DNA of 64,000 nucleotides. It comes from Bacteroidota bacterium. GTDB taxonomy: Bacteria; Bacteroidota; Ignavibacteria; UBA10030; SZUA-254. The stretch lies in assembly GCA_020056225.1 (NCBI GenBank), contig JAGVIE010000055.1:1-64000 (forward strand). The letters are read 5' to 3'. The translations under genes and the position numbers were made by a program. Position 1 is the stretch's first letter, and each line of letters begins with the position of its first letter. The notes beneath the pieces were generated by a model. That model saw only the letters and a program-made list of their open reading frames with translations. It was not told the origin of the DNA and ran no database searches. Shown one piece after another: positions 8,704 through 18,476 of the stretch.

Positions 8704-10719
8704 TTACCGAATTAAGATCATTTTCTTCACATCGATGAATGCTGAGCTTGTCGAAGCCCCAGCCGTTAACTTGTAGTAATAGAGTCCACTTGCAAGATTA
8801 CGTGCGTCAAAATCCACCGAATATTTGCCAGCCTCTTTGTATTCGTTAACAAGTGTGGCAACTACCTGTCCTAAATTATTATAAACCTTAACCGTTACAT
8901 AATTGTCAATTGGCAATTGATAATTGACAATTGTTGATGGGTTAAACGGATTAGGATAGTTTTGTCCTAATGAATATTCTTTTGGCTGATTCATCTCGTT
9001 CTCATCAACCGCTGATGTGCCTACTATTATCTGTCCATTGGTTGGCAGTGCCAATGGTTTCCCTTCGTTCAGCAAGTTTGATGCGAAGTTAACAGGATAT
9101 GAGCCGAGAGGTGCTGATGCAGAAATTTTGTACCGTATCTTCAACAAAACTCCCGGTCCGGTTACAGGTGTAGCTCCGGCGGCAGTGATATTTACACTTC
9201 CCGCCGTGGGAGTTGCCATCGCAATCATCCGACCTTCGAATAATGTTCCTGCCGTAATAACCTCTATCGGCGTGAAGTAATTCTGGTTGTGAGTAAGAGA
9301 GAGTTGTGTTGAAAATACACCGGGCAGATATGATCCAATTTCCACCGACACCTCAACAGAATCGCCAGCAGAGCCGGTAACATTCAGCAAACGGATACGC
9401 ATATCGTACAAAGTAATATTGCCGCTTGTGCCTGTGGCTCCAACAGAATCGATAACCAAAACATGAATGATTCCGCTTTTCAACACTTTCAGTTTACCTG
9501 TTGATGAAATTGTTGCGAGGGTAGAATCGGTTACAGACCAAAAAACAGGAGGAGTTGCACCACCTGAAACAGTGAACTGCAAAGAATCTCCGGCAATCAT
9601 AGTAGCAGTAGAGGGAGTAACAGTTAGATTAGCGCGGAGAATTGGAGTGAAAGTTCCGTTCTTGATGTTTCCAGTTATGTTTTCGTTAAACAAGATGTCG
9701 GAAAGTTGAAGTGATGTTCCGTACGTGTTTATTTCGGTTATCTTGAAACGGATATAAGCGAGTATAGAAGTTCCTATACTGTTAAGGCGCATTGTATCGC
9801 TTGCGAATGCAACAGTTATCTTGCCCGAAGCGAAGTGCATAACAGGTGCAGGGAATGATGCTAACAATGCCCCATTAGTTATCATGTCAAGAGCAGTCAA
9901 TACGTTAGCATTATACGAAACGGAAAACGTGCCAGATTTAATATCGACTAAAGTAAGATCACTTATATAAATCGGAATGTTGATTGTTTGTCCCTGCAAA
10001 TATGTTGTGTCGCGAATTGTCAGTTTGAACGATCTCACTTCGATCAAACCTGTTGTATCGGTGATACCATTACTGTCAACTGCAACAACGCCGCATACAC
10101 CGCCATGTTGCGATGTTAGCAAACCGCTGGAGTTGATAGTTGCAACGTATGGATCCGTTGTATACCAACTATAAGGGGATTTACCACCGCTCACGCTAAA
10201 TTGCCATGTGTCTCCAACAGTAAGCAATGCTGTATTCGGTGAAACGGTTATGATAGGAAGATTGACAATTGTAATCGTTCCGTTTCTTGTACTTGTAGTG
10301 GGTGTACCTTCGTTAAAATACGCTTTAACAAATTGAAGCGAGGCATACGTTGATGTTGAAGTGAGTGGGAGCGATGTTTTAAGATATAAAAAGATTCCCG
10401 TTCCTGCGAGGGGAGTAGTCCCTGCACCGGCAATTGTGATTTTGCCTGAAGAGAGATGAAACGCAGGTGCGCTCCAACCCTCGATCATCGATCCGTTAGT
10501 AAGAACGGAATCGATGATCAAAGCACCGGCACTGTAATTAATATCAAGTTCGTACGATTTCACATTCAAGCCAGTAACACTGCTATCAATCCAAACTGGA
10601 ATGTAAACAGTTTTACCTCGCGTGATTGTTGAATCACGGAACGAAACCCTGATGGGTCCCGCCAATAAAGGCAGGACCGATAGAGTTCCGAGCAATATGA
10701 TGAATATAATTTTTTTCAT
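8704..10719 (-). CDS. T9SS-exported protein with three cohesin-like and two Big2-like domains
   Basis: A 671-residue secreted protein with a signal peptide (MKKIIFIILLGTLSVLPLLA). Three cohesin-like beta-sandwich domains (~22-150, ~232-365, ~442-565) alternate with two bacterial Ig-like (Big2) domains (~152-230, ~368-440, with the VGDTWQFSVSGG / AGDSLQFTVSGG signature). A T9SS type A sorting domain begins at [10 protein letters not shown] (~590) and ends KKMILIR. Cohesins bind dockerins; the neighbouring giant protein carries a dockerin-like segment, so the two may dock on the cell surface. That pairing is inferred. The tail contains an ASTSSAF insert encoded by a dispersed repeat (GCTGAGCTTGTCGAAGC, 8741-8757). 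A TAAGGAGC ribosome site supports the start. Confidence 0.88.
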   Translation of the reverse strand: MKKIIFIILLGTLSVLPLLAGPIRVSFRDSTITRGKTVYIPVWIDSSVTGLNVKSYELDINYSAGALIIDSVLTNGSMIEGWSAPAFHLSSGKITIAGAGTTPLAGTGIFLYLKTSLPLTSTSTYASLQFVKAYFNEGTPTTSTRNGTITIVNLPIITVSPNTALLTVGDTWQFSVSGGKSPYSWYTTDPYVATINSSGLLTSQHGGVCGVVAVDSNGITDTTGLIEVRSFKLTIRDTTYLQGQTINIPIYISDLTLVDIKSGTFSVSYNANVLTALDMITNGALLASFPAPVMHFASGKITVAFASDTMRLNSIGTSILAYIRFKITEINTYGTSLQLSDILFNENITGNIKNGTFTPILRANLTVTPSTATMIAGDSLQFTVSGGATPPVFWSVTDSTLATISSTGKLKVLKSGIIHVLVIDSVGATGTSGNITLYDMRIRLLNVTGSAGDSVEVSVEIGSYLPGVFSTQLSLTHNQNYFTPIEVITAGTLFEGRMIAMATPTAGSVNITAAGATPVTGPGVLLKIRYKISASAPLGSYPVNFASNLLNEGKPLALPTNGQIIVGTSAVDENEMNQPKEYSLGQNYPNPFNPSTIVNYQLPIDNYVTVKVYNNLGQVVATLVNEYKEAGKYSVDFDARNLASGLYYYKLTAGASTSSAFIDVKKMILIR

Positions 10720-10748
10720 TTTAGTTTGCTCCTTATTTTAATTTGAAT

Positions 10749-13700
10749 TTATTTCATGAGGAGCATTTTCTTTACGCTCGTGAAGTTTTTATTTCCGGCC
10801 ACCGTTATACGGTAAATATACATGCCGTTTGCAACCGGAACGCCGAAGTTGTTCGTCCCATTCCATTCAATCTGATATTCACCTGCGGATTGAGTTACAT
10901 CGAGAAGTGTACTAACCAATTCACCGATGGAGTTGTAAATCCGGAGAGTAATATGTGAAGCATCTTCCGGTATCTGATATCGGATGGTAGTTGTTGGGTT
11001 GAACGGATTGGGGTAATTCTGATCTAAAGCAAATTCGGTTGGTTTACCGTTGATGGTTAAATCACGGTTAATTGCCGATGAGCTTAAATCAACTTCGTTG
11101 ATGAGCAGTTTGGTGAAAGTGATTTGGGATTTCACAACGCCGCGCACATTTCCGGCGATATCAAATGTGATGAACAGGAGGTTGTCATCGGCATCAATAA
11201 GCTTATTGCTTGCCATAGCGATGTTGATTGAACCGTTAGCGAATTTATTCTGCATCAGCATTGAAGAAACACCTGAGGCGAGTTTTATTTCCTTAGGTGT
11301 AAGAAGTTTCGCGTCGTATTTCAATCCAATATCAACCGATGCAAAATTCCTTAATCCATCAACTCTGATTGGAATGGTGAAAGATGAAACGGTCGTGCTT
11401 ACCGGTTCACCAACTTCAATAGATGAAGCACTAAGACGCGGTAGAGTTGTGGAAATATTTTTCCCCAACTCACTTGGGAAGTTTAAAATATTACCGACGA
11501 CATATTGCAGAATTAATGAAGCATCGTAAGAGGTGATTCCACCAGCCGCGCTCACATCTGCAACTTTCTGTTGAATTGCATCCAGTGGATAAGTCCCTGG
11601 ATCAACCACGTATTGCAATATTACGGTTGCATCGTACGCCTGCACAAAGCCATTTAAGCTGACATCTCCGGCAAGTGGCGCCTGAGCACCGATTGTTCTG
11701 AATGGTGCATACTGGACGCTATCGGTTACTTTATCTCCCGTACCGAGTGGGTTTCCTGAATGTGTTGGTCCTGAGTTATTTCCCCACCAATTATAACGTG
11801 CATCTATATTAAACGTTTTATTAACGTTGTTGACTCCGTAATTCGAATTTTGGTATATGTCGCTGTAATTCATGACCGGCTTTGCTGAACCTGTTGCTTT
11901 TATTGCATCGTAGTTCTTCGAGAATGAAGAGTATGTAATTGTGGGGCTTGCATTATTAGCCGTTATTGCTGCTGTGCTATAAGAGAGTCCAGCATATCTA
12001 AAGATACAATTTTTAATTCTGCAGAGAGGATCAAGTGATTCATCTTGGAACGTAATTCCATACCAGCCATTATAGCTGCTGTAAGGAGAAGTAGCTGTTG
12101 TATCTGCGTTTGTATCTCCACCATAAAAATCGTCTCGGTAGTCGGTAAATACAATCGCGCTGTCTGGAGTGGCACCGCCTTCAGCAATAAGTCCTTTTCT
12201 TACCGTCATACCGTTGTAATAAAAGAACTTGATAACCAGCCCGGGAGAAATTGTGAGAACTGCACCGGTGCCGATGTTGTAATTTCCGAATAGGTAAGGA
12301 ATGTTGGTTACACCTGCGAAGTCTCGTTTTACAAGTGTTACATCTTGTACGAGTGTTTCGTTTTCAAGAACACCGATTGCTCGAAATGTTTTTCCTGAAA
12401 TAACATTGTTCGCGGTAGAGCGTGGATACGAAACAAGAGATGTTCTTATCGGTGCGTAAGTGAGGTTATTAAAAACACAAGTATCAATAATCGGGTCCGA
12501 GACACCGGTGAGGTACATACCCCAATTATCTTTATCGAAAGTTGTATTAATAATCTTTGGTGAACTGCTTAAGGTCGTGATTCCGCCCTCGCGATAACGT
12601 ATGATAGCGTGATTAACAAAGCTCAAACTGTCGTTACTGATATCCGAGAAATATACGCGCTGTCCACCCTGGATGTTTGGTAATGTTAGTGATCCGTCTC
12701 CTTTTGAATCAGCCGGGTTGCCATAACTGTCATCAGCATCGTCAGTGAAGATCACCGGCGATGTTGAAGTCCCGTTGACTACTATAGCACCATTGACGGT
12801 CAAGTCACCATTCTTGAAAACAAGACCGGCAGGAATTGTCAATACAGTCCCTGAATTAATAGTGCATGTGGTGTATAAATAGTAAGTGATGTTATCATAT
12901 CCGGCAAAATTCCGAATAGGAATAGTATCATCTACAGAATAATTTTCCGGAACAATACCAAGCGCCATATATCCGATATTCAAAGCTGAAATGTTGGTGA
13001 ATGTCGGGTTTGAGAACATGCTCATGGCAACCGGACAGCCGGTTATATTATTTATCTGAAGGTTAGAGAATGTTGGATCGGCACTCCCGAAAACCCCGAT
13101 TGCAGTTGTACTCGATTGCTGGATAACACAGCTATCTGCAACGACTTTGGAGTTTGTTACCCTGATTACTCCATAGGTATAGCTATACGCATAAGCTCCA
13201 CTACCGCCATATCTGAATTCACAATTCTTAAATGAATTCAAGGTATCAGCAGATGAACTTACGAAATCGATGACATTCCAATTTCCGCGAGCAGGTTGAG
13301 AAGCGTTTCCATCGTTGTTTGTATCTCCTCCATCCGCATCGTCTGGTAATGAAGTGAAAATAATTTTTTGTACTGCAGTACCGTCGGCAATTAGCGCACC
13401 CTGAACAGCAATGCCGCTGTAACCGTTGTTAACAAACTTAATTACTACACTGGGTGCGATAGTGAGAACAGCATTCGGTGCAATGGTCAAGTTGCCTACG
13501 ATGTAAGCAATATTATTTATTCCTGCTACATCGCGAGTGTTAAGAATTGCGTTTGATGAAAGAGTACCTTCCAGAATCCTGATGCCTTTACTGCCATTCG
13601 CGGCAAATGTTATATTCAAAAAAGTCGGATCGGAAGTCAACGACATCGCAATTGGGTCTAAGCGGCAATTAATGATATCAACACCATTGATAGTTGGCGT

Positions 13701-15998
13701 TGCACCGCCATCGCATTCAATACCGTAATAATAAATATCACTGAGTATGGTGTTTGATAATGTTCCACCCGCGTTTGTAAATGTCACTCCTCCATAATAC
13801 GATCCTCCGTATTTTATCAAACAACTATCTATGAGGCAGAATCCATCATCACTCGTTGCTAGAAATTGAATTGTTTGCCAATTACCCCAAGCAGGAGAAG
13901 TTGCAGCGCCATCGCCATTAGTATCGCCGGGATTTCCAAAATTATCATCTTTGAGTGATGTAAAAACAATTTGTCCACCCACTGCTGTTCCTTTAGCTCT
14001 AAATCCGCCGTTAACATAGATTCCCTGTCCATTTACTTTGATTATAACACCTGGATCAATTGTCATATTCGTTCCGGAATTAACTGTCAGGTCCTCAAGC
14101 AACACGTACGTGATGTTATCATATCCTGCAACGTTACGTTTCCGAATAGTTCCATTGAATCCTAAATTTTCACCGACGATTCCTAACGCAGTCCATGTAG
14201 TGTTGATGAAATGAACTCCGCTAAATATTGGATCGGCAGAAACCGAGAGAGCAATCGGTGTATAAGTTGTATTGATTATGGTATCGTTGATGATTCTAGG
14301 TCTTGAAGATTGAAATGCATAAATACCGTAATAAGTATCTTTAAGAATACAGTTTGATATTGTCGGAGACGTTCCAACAGTTGTTACCGTACCACCACTG
14401 ATATAGCGCGTATTATAATACGACCCCGGTAGACTTGCATACTGAAAACGGCAGTAGTTCAAGATGGAGGTAGTATCACTTCCTTGTTCGAATACAATTC
14501 CACCCCAATCACCTTTGTTTGGTATGGTTTGAGTTCCGTCTTTGTTCGAGTCGCCCGGGTTCCCAAAGTTATCATCTCTGGCAGAGGTAATTGTTATCAT
14601 ACTGTCGGGAGTTGCGTTTGCTGTTAATTTCCCTTGAACGATGATTCGTTGATAATTGCTGTATCCCTTTATTACAACTCCTTTATTGATGGTAAGACTG
14701 TTGCCAACCGGGACTGTAACAGCTTCAAGAAGGAGATAGGTTACGTTGGGAATCGATGTAACAGAGCGGATCGGAAGAACTGCATTGGCTGGAAGCGTTC
14801 CACCGAGCAACCCTATTGCGTCGTAAGTATTATCGGAAAAAGAAAATGTGTTGTTTACAAAATTTGGATTTGCAGCAAATGACATGGCAATGGGAACCAT
14901 ATCACTTGATCCGATTGTATTATTTATAAAATTCGGATTTGAGACATATTGCATCATAGCGCCGTAATAGTTATTTGCCATATCACAGCTATCGACAGTC
15001 GGGCTTGCATTATACATTGTTATGCCGCCGATATTTCCTGAGCCGGCAAATGTTATATTACATCGTCTCATTATACAACTTCCATCTATGCTGGCATCTT
15101 GAAACACCACGCCATCCCAATATCTCGAAGCAGGAGCGGTTGCGGTTCCATCAGCATTTGTATCGCCGCCGACATTATCGTCTGTATAACTGGTAAACTG
15201 AATGTTTTGACCCGATGCTGCTGTAGCATTTAGTGAACCACTCACATCTAAACGTCCGCCGCTTGTGAACTTCAACATATTTCCCGAAGCAATCTGCATC
15301 GAACCGCCTGCATATACTGTATAATATGCTAATACATATGGAATGCTAACAGTATCGAGGACCAATGCATTGGAGTTGCCATAGTAGCTCAACGAAATTC
15401 CGTTATGCGTATTACCGGTAAGAATATTACCGGCATTAAAAATTAGTGAGCCCGGTCCATTATAAACGATGGGCCAATCGCACGAAGCGATATTACTGTT
15501 AGAAAGAGTCGCCGTGCCCGAAGTGTTCAATAAAATACCATAATTTTTACTGCTTGTAATATCTGTTCCACTTAAAGTTGCAGAACCCCAATAGACATAA
15601 ACATTCGGATTTGCAGAAGGGAAGGATGTCGTGCCACCATACCTGATTCGGCAAGTATCGAATTTTGCGGTGCCGCTGCTGCTGTTGCCGACCTGTATAT
15701 AATTCCAATCTCCTTTTGCCGGGATTCCACCAACTGTATCTTTAGCAGAAGTAAATAGAACATACCTGGCGTTCAGCGTGCCGTTGATATACAGACTCTG
15801 ATTACTTTGGAATCGAACCGTAACTCCGGAATCGATTGCCAGAGTTTTGTTCTGGAGGATCGTTGCGTTGGAAGTTACAATATACGGACTTGAGCTTCGT
15901 GTCCATATTGTATCCGTTATCGTTCCGGATACGATCGTCTGTCCGTTCACACTTGCTATGGTGAGCAAGACAGCAAAAAGCGTTAATACTAATTTCAT
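10749..15998 (-). CDS. Giant parallel beta-helix protein with dockerin-like, cohesin-like and T9SS domains
   Basis: A 1749-residue exported protein. I place the start at the ATG at 15998 (MKLVLTLFAVLLTIASVNG, a signal peptide) because an AAGGAGT site precedes it; the frame stays open for 60 more codons upstream. The body is six to seven tandem units of ~200 residues (~600 bp), each with right-handed beta-helix turns of the NosD/pectate-lyase type and a Ca-loop-like DTNxDG or DSNKDG sequence at ~280, 487, 690, 890, 1093 and 1297. A two-repeat dockerin-like segment follows (~1443-1510; GDVSLNGF...YDATVILQYV and SYDASLILQYV), then a cohesin-like domain (~1519-1649) and the T9SS type A tail. The helix likely serves in adhesion or polysaccharide binding; no catalytic residues could be assigned. 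Confidence 0.88.
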   Translation of the reverse strand: MKLVLTLFAVLLTIASVNGQTIVSGTITDTIWTRSSSPYIVTSNATILQNKTLAIDSGVTVRFQSNQSLYINGTLNARYVLFTSAKDTVGGIPAKGDWNYIQVGNSSSGTAKFDTCRIRYGGTTSFPSANPNVYVYWGSATLSGTDITSSKNYGILLNTSGTATLSNSNIASCDWPIVYNGPGSLIFNAGNILTGNTHNGISLSYYGNSNALVLDTVSIPYVLAYYTVYAGGSMQIASGNMLKFTSGGRLDVSGSLNATAASGQNIQFTSYTDDNVGGDTNADGTATAPASRYWDGVVFQDASIDGSCIMRRCNITFAGSGNIGGITMYNASPTVDSCDMANNYYGAMMQYVSNPNFINNTIGSSDMVPIAMSFAANPNFVNNTFSFSDNTYDAIGLLGGTLPANAVLPIRSVTSIPNVTYLLLEAVTVPVGNSLTINKGVVIKGYSNYQRIIVQGKLTANATPDSMITITSARDDNFGNPGDSNKDGTQTIPNKGDWGGIVFEQGSDTTSILNYCRFQYASLPGSYYNTRYISGGTVTTVGTSPTISNCILKDTYYGIYAFQSSRPRIINDTIINTTYTPIALSVSADPIFSGVHFINTTWTALGIVGENLGFNGTIRKRNVAGYDNITYVLLEDLTVNSGTNMTIDPGVIIKVNGQGIYVNGGFRAKGTAVGGQIVFTSLKDDNFGNPGDTNGDGAATSPAWGNWQTIQFLATSDDGFCLIDSCLIKYGGSYYGGVTFTNAGGTLSNTILSDIYYYGIECDGGATPTINGVDIINCRLDPIAMSLTSDPTFLNITFAANGSKGIRILEGTLSSNAILNTRDVAGINNIAYIVGNLTIAPNAVLTIAPSVVIKFVNNGYSGIAVQGALIADGTAVQKIIFTSLPDDADGGDTNNDGNASQPARGNWNVIDFVSSSADTLNSFKNCEFRYGGSGAYAYSYTYGVIRVTNSKVVADSCVIQQSSTTAIGVFGSADPTFSNLQINNITGCPVAMSMFSNPTFTNISALNIGYMALGIVPENYSVDDTIPIRNFAGYDNITYYLYTTCTINSGTVLTIPAGLVFKNGDLTVNGAIVVNGTSTSPVIFTDDADDSYGNPADSKGDGSLTLPNIQGGQRVYFSDISNDSLSFVNHAIIRYREGGITTLSSSPKIINTTFDKDNWGMYLTGVSDPIIDTCVFNNLTYAPIRTSLVSYPRSTANNVISGKTFRAIGVLENETLVQDVTLVKRDFAGVTNIPYLFGNYNIGTGAVLTISPGLVIKFFYYNGMTVRKGLIAEGGATPDSAIVFTDYRDDFYGGDTNADTTATSPYSSYNGWYGITFQDESLDPLCRIKNCIFRYAGLSYSTAAITANNASPTITYSSFSKNYDAIKATGSAKPVMNYSDIYQNSNYGVNNVNKTFNIDARYNWWGNNSGPTHSGNPLGTGDKVTDSVQYAPFRTIGAQAPLAGDVSLNGFVQAYDATVILQYVVDPGTYPLDAIQQKVADVSAAGGITSYDASLILQYVVGNILNFPSELGKNISTTLPRLSASSIEVGEPVSTTVSSFTIPIRVDGLRNFASVDIGLKYDAKLLTPKEIKLASGVSSMLMQNKFANGSINIAMASNKLIDADDNLLFITFDIAGNVRGVVKSQITFTKLLINEVDLSSSAINRDLTINGKPTEFALDQNYPNPFNPTTTIRYQIPEDASHITLRIYNSIGELVSTLLDVTQSAGEYQIEWNGTNNFGVPVANGMYIYRITVAGNKNFTSVKKMLLMK

Positions 15999-16647
15999 TG
16001 TGGACTCCTTATAATGGTAATTGTATTTTGAGATTAAAAAATAATTTCTGAAAAAAATATTCTGAGTGAAAATGGCGATGCCGCGTACCGGGTGGTAAGG
16101 CAAAGAAAATGGGAATGATCTATTTGAAGATAGATATCTCAACATAGAAGAACGATAATTGATTAATGATAGCAACAAGATAACTGACTTTTTTCAGATT
16201 GTCAAGAATTATTTTAATCCTGACATACTTTGTGAACAGTAAAAGGCACGTATTAGTTTCATGCAAGGGTAGATTGAATTATTTCGGATTTTATTAACTG
16301 ATGTTACGCACCGTAGGTGCGAAATGTCTATAGGAGTTTCTGACGGAACCATTTCAAGCTCCGTAGGAGCGAAATGTCCATTTTTACATCTCGCCCCTCT
16401 GGGGCTTTTTCAAGAAACTATCGAATTCTACAAACATTACGTCCCTACGGGACTTTGTGCCGTAATCATAATCAGAAGAAAAATGAGTTTTGCGTAACAT
16501 CAATTATTAAATGAAAAATGAACGAACTCATGCCCAGGTGAGGATAGATTCAATAAATTGGGATTCTTATAAAATTACACAAAGAATCAATTTCTCCCAA
16601 TGTCTCCCCCGGTGTTAATTCTTCACAAGCCGGATTTTTCTTCAGAT
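15999..16647. other. Intergenic region with a MITE-like hairpin element
   Basis: The left side is the promoter and leader of the giant beta-helix gene. The rest holds a ~200-bp element bounded by inverted repeats (16299-16502), described separately. No gene is seen. Confidence 0.6.
16299..16502. repeat. MITE-like element with four 13-nt hairpins
   Basis: An 11-base perfect inverted repeat, TGATGTTACGC (16299-16309) and GCGTAACATCA (16492-16502), brackets four small hairpins of the same shape: GCACCGTAGGTGC (16308-16320), GCTCCGTAGGAGC (16358-16370), GCCCCTCTGGGGC (16393-16405) and GTCCCTACGGGAC (16441-16453). The arms differ but stay complementary, and GAAATGTC follows the first two. There is no coding capacity. 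It resembles a non-autonomous, transposase-mobilised repeat. Confidence 0.6.
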
Positions 16648-18384
16648 TTAGCGGATTACGATCATCTTTCTCACCTCAACAAATATTCCAGCCGTTAATT
16701 TGCAATAATAAATACCACTTGCAAGATTAGTCGCGGAAAACTCCACTGATTTATATCCTGCCTCCTGTATTCCGTCAACCAAAGTTGTTACTTCCTGACC
16801 GAAGACGTTGTAGATTTTCAGCGTAACGTAATTTTCAGTCGGCAATTGGTAATTGATAACAGTAGATGGGTTGAAAGGATTGGGGTAATTTTGTTTCAAG
16901 ATGTAATTTGTAGGCAGGGTGATATTCTCTATTTTAACTGATGTTGTACTATCGGGGATAATTCCTTCAACGTGTACAATAAACTCACCGATATTTGTCT
17001 CGATTCTTAGTGAATCAATAAATGTACCTACAAATGTCGGCGTTAAAGTAACCATTATAGAATGTCTTCCCGCCGGAGTTATAATGAATGTTTGTTCCGA
17101 TATTAAGATGTTGGGGTTTTGGCATACGAGGTTATTTATCTTGATCGAATCAGTAAGTGAATTGGTAACATTGAAGAAAGTAACATTTATTTCTTTTGAT
17201 TTTCCCAGTACAACAGTATCGAAGTTGATGGGTGAAGGTACGGTGACTAAATTTGAGGTATCAAATACGATTGGTGATGTCATAGAAGGATCAATATAAA
17301 ACTTTCCGTAAACTTCGTCAGTGTCGTGCGGGTTTACCTCGCTTCCAAAAAAATTGAATCGGGCGTTAATAGTATTCAATCTATAATTTGCTAATTGATA
17401 CCCCAGTCCTTTATCTGGATAGTTGTCCAGAGCTATATTATCATGTATATTATTTCCGTTTCCGATGCTGCCACCTATAATGGGTGTAATATTATTGGAA
17501 TAACTTTCGAGAAGAACACCTCCTCCAAAACCAGGGAAAAATCCACCGGCGGTATCGTTCTTAATTGTATTTCGAATAATCAATGCTGAACCATCACAAG
17601 AAATACCGCCACCAGCATCCGAAATGTTTGTGTCAAGAGTGTTATTTTTGATGATTGGATCGCTTTGGCAATAAATTCCGCCACCAGCTCCACCAAATAA
17701 AGCGAAGTTAATATTAGATTCGATCAGGTTATTGCTGATTATACAATGTTCCCCATCGAAAATAGTTATTCCTCCTCCCATAGCACCATCAGCCACTGAG
17801 GTGTTACTGATAAATTTATTTTGTGTAAGCAAAAGGAATGATGAATTCTTAGCATATAATCCTCCACCGCTGGCACCTCCACCTGTGTTATTGGTAGCAC
17901 GGTTTTTAGTGATCAAGTTGTTGGAAACAGTTATGAATGACGAATAACTTATTGAGATGCCGCCGCCGTAATTGAAATTTCCATCAGTCGGAGCAGTACC
18001 TCGTTTGATGGTGAAGCCATCAATTTTTATATTGGTTACACTGTCGCACCGGATGATTCTATTTTTCGATGTAGGATAAGAACCATCCAAAATAGTCAAT
18101 GAATCACCGGCTCCTTGTAACGCAATGTGACTCTTCATTACTAATGGATATGTTTCTCCGGTTAGACTCAAACTATATGTACCGGGTGCAACATGAATAA
18201 CATGAGAGTTAGAAGGTGTGCCATCCAAAACAGAAAGCGCATGTGTGATTGTCTTCCAGGGTTTTGATATTGAGCCATCCCCCGTCGAGTCGTTTCCGGT
18301 TGTCGTTACATAATAATCTCCACCCATCCCCGGAGCCACTGCAATGAGTGTAAGACATAGAATGAGAGTTATGTTTCGTATCAT
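16648..18384 (-). CDS. DUF1565-type right-handed beta-helix protein with T9SS tail
   Basis: A 578-residue exported protein. A signal peptide (MIRNITLILCLTLIAVAPGMG) is followed by a DUF1565-like start (YYVTTTGNDSTGDGSISKPW) and Gly-rich parallel beta-helix coils (~30-350; repeated GGGIxxxxS and NNLI turns). Next is an Ig-like ASH/choice-of-anchor-type domain (~370-470, INFDTVVLGKSKEINVTFFN), then the T9SS type A domain (~488-578). Its sorting domain is almost the same as that of the protease encoded at 18477-21656, pointing to recent duplication or gene conversion of the tail. The beta-helix suggests carbohydrate binding or lyase ancestry, but no active-site residues are recognisable. A GGGAG site precedes the ATG. 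Confidence 0.87.
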   Translation of the reverse strand: MIRNITLILCLTLIAVAPGMGGDYYVTTTGNDSTGDGSISKPWKTITHALSVLDGTPSNSHVIHVAPGTYSLSLTGETYPLVMKSHIALQGAGDSLTILDGSYPTSKNRIIRCDSVTNIKIDGFTIKRGTAPTDGNFNYGGGISISYSSFITVSNNLITKNRATNNTGGGASGGGLYAKNSSFLLLTQNKFISNTSVADGAMGGGITIFDGEHCIISNNLIESNINFALFGGAGGGIYCQSDPIIKNNTLDTNISDAGGGISCDGSALIIRNTIKNDTAGGFFPGFGGGVLLESYSNNITPIIGGSIGNGNNIHDNIALDNYPDKGLGYQLANYRLNTINARFNFFGSEVNPHDTDEVYGKFYIDPSMTSPIVFDTSNLVTVPSPINFDTVVLGKSKEINVTFFNVTNSLTDSIKINNLVCQNPNILISEQTFIITPAGRHSIMVTLTPTFVGTFIDSLRIETNIGEFIVHVEGIIPDSTTSVKIENITLPTNYILKQNYPNPFNPSTVINYQLPTENYVTLKIYNVFGQEVTTLVDGIQEAGYKSVEFSATNLASGIYYCKLTAGIFVEVRKMIVIR

Positions 18385-18476
18385 TTTAAGTCTCCCTTCG
18401 TCTAATGTTGTATTTGTATTCCTTCTATTACTTTTCCTGATTTATTATTGTAATCGGATTTTGCATTATTTAGTTA

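Noticed and set aside
15999-16178. 60-codon N-terminal extension of the giant beta-helix protein
   Set aside because: The extension is not signal-like, while the internal ATG at 15998 has both a strong ribosome site and a signal peptide.
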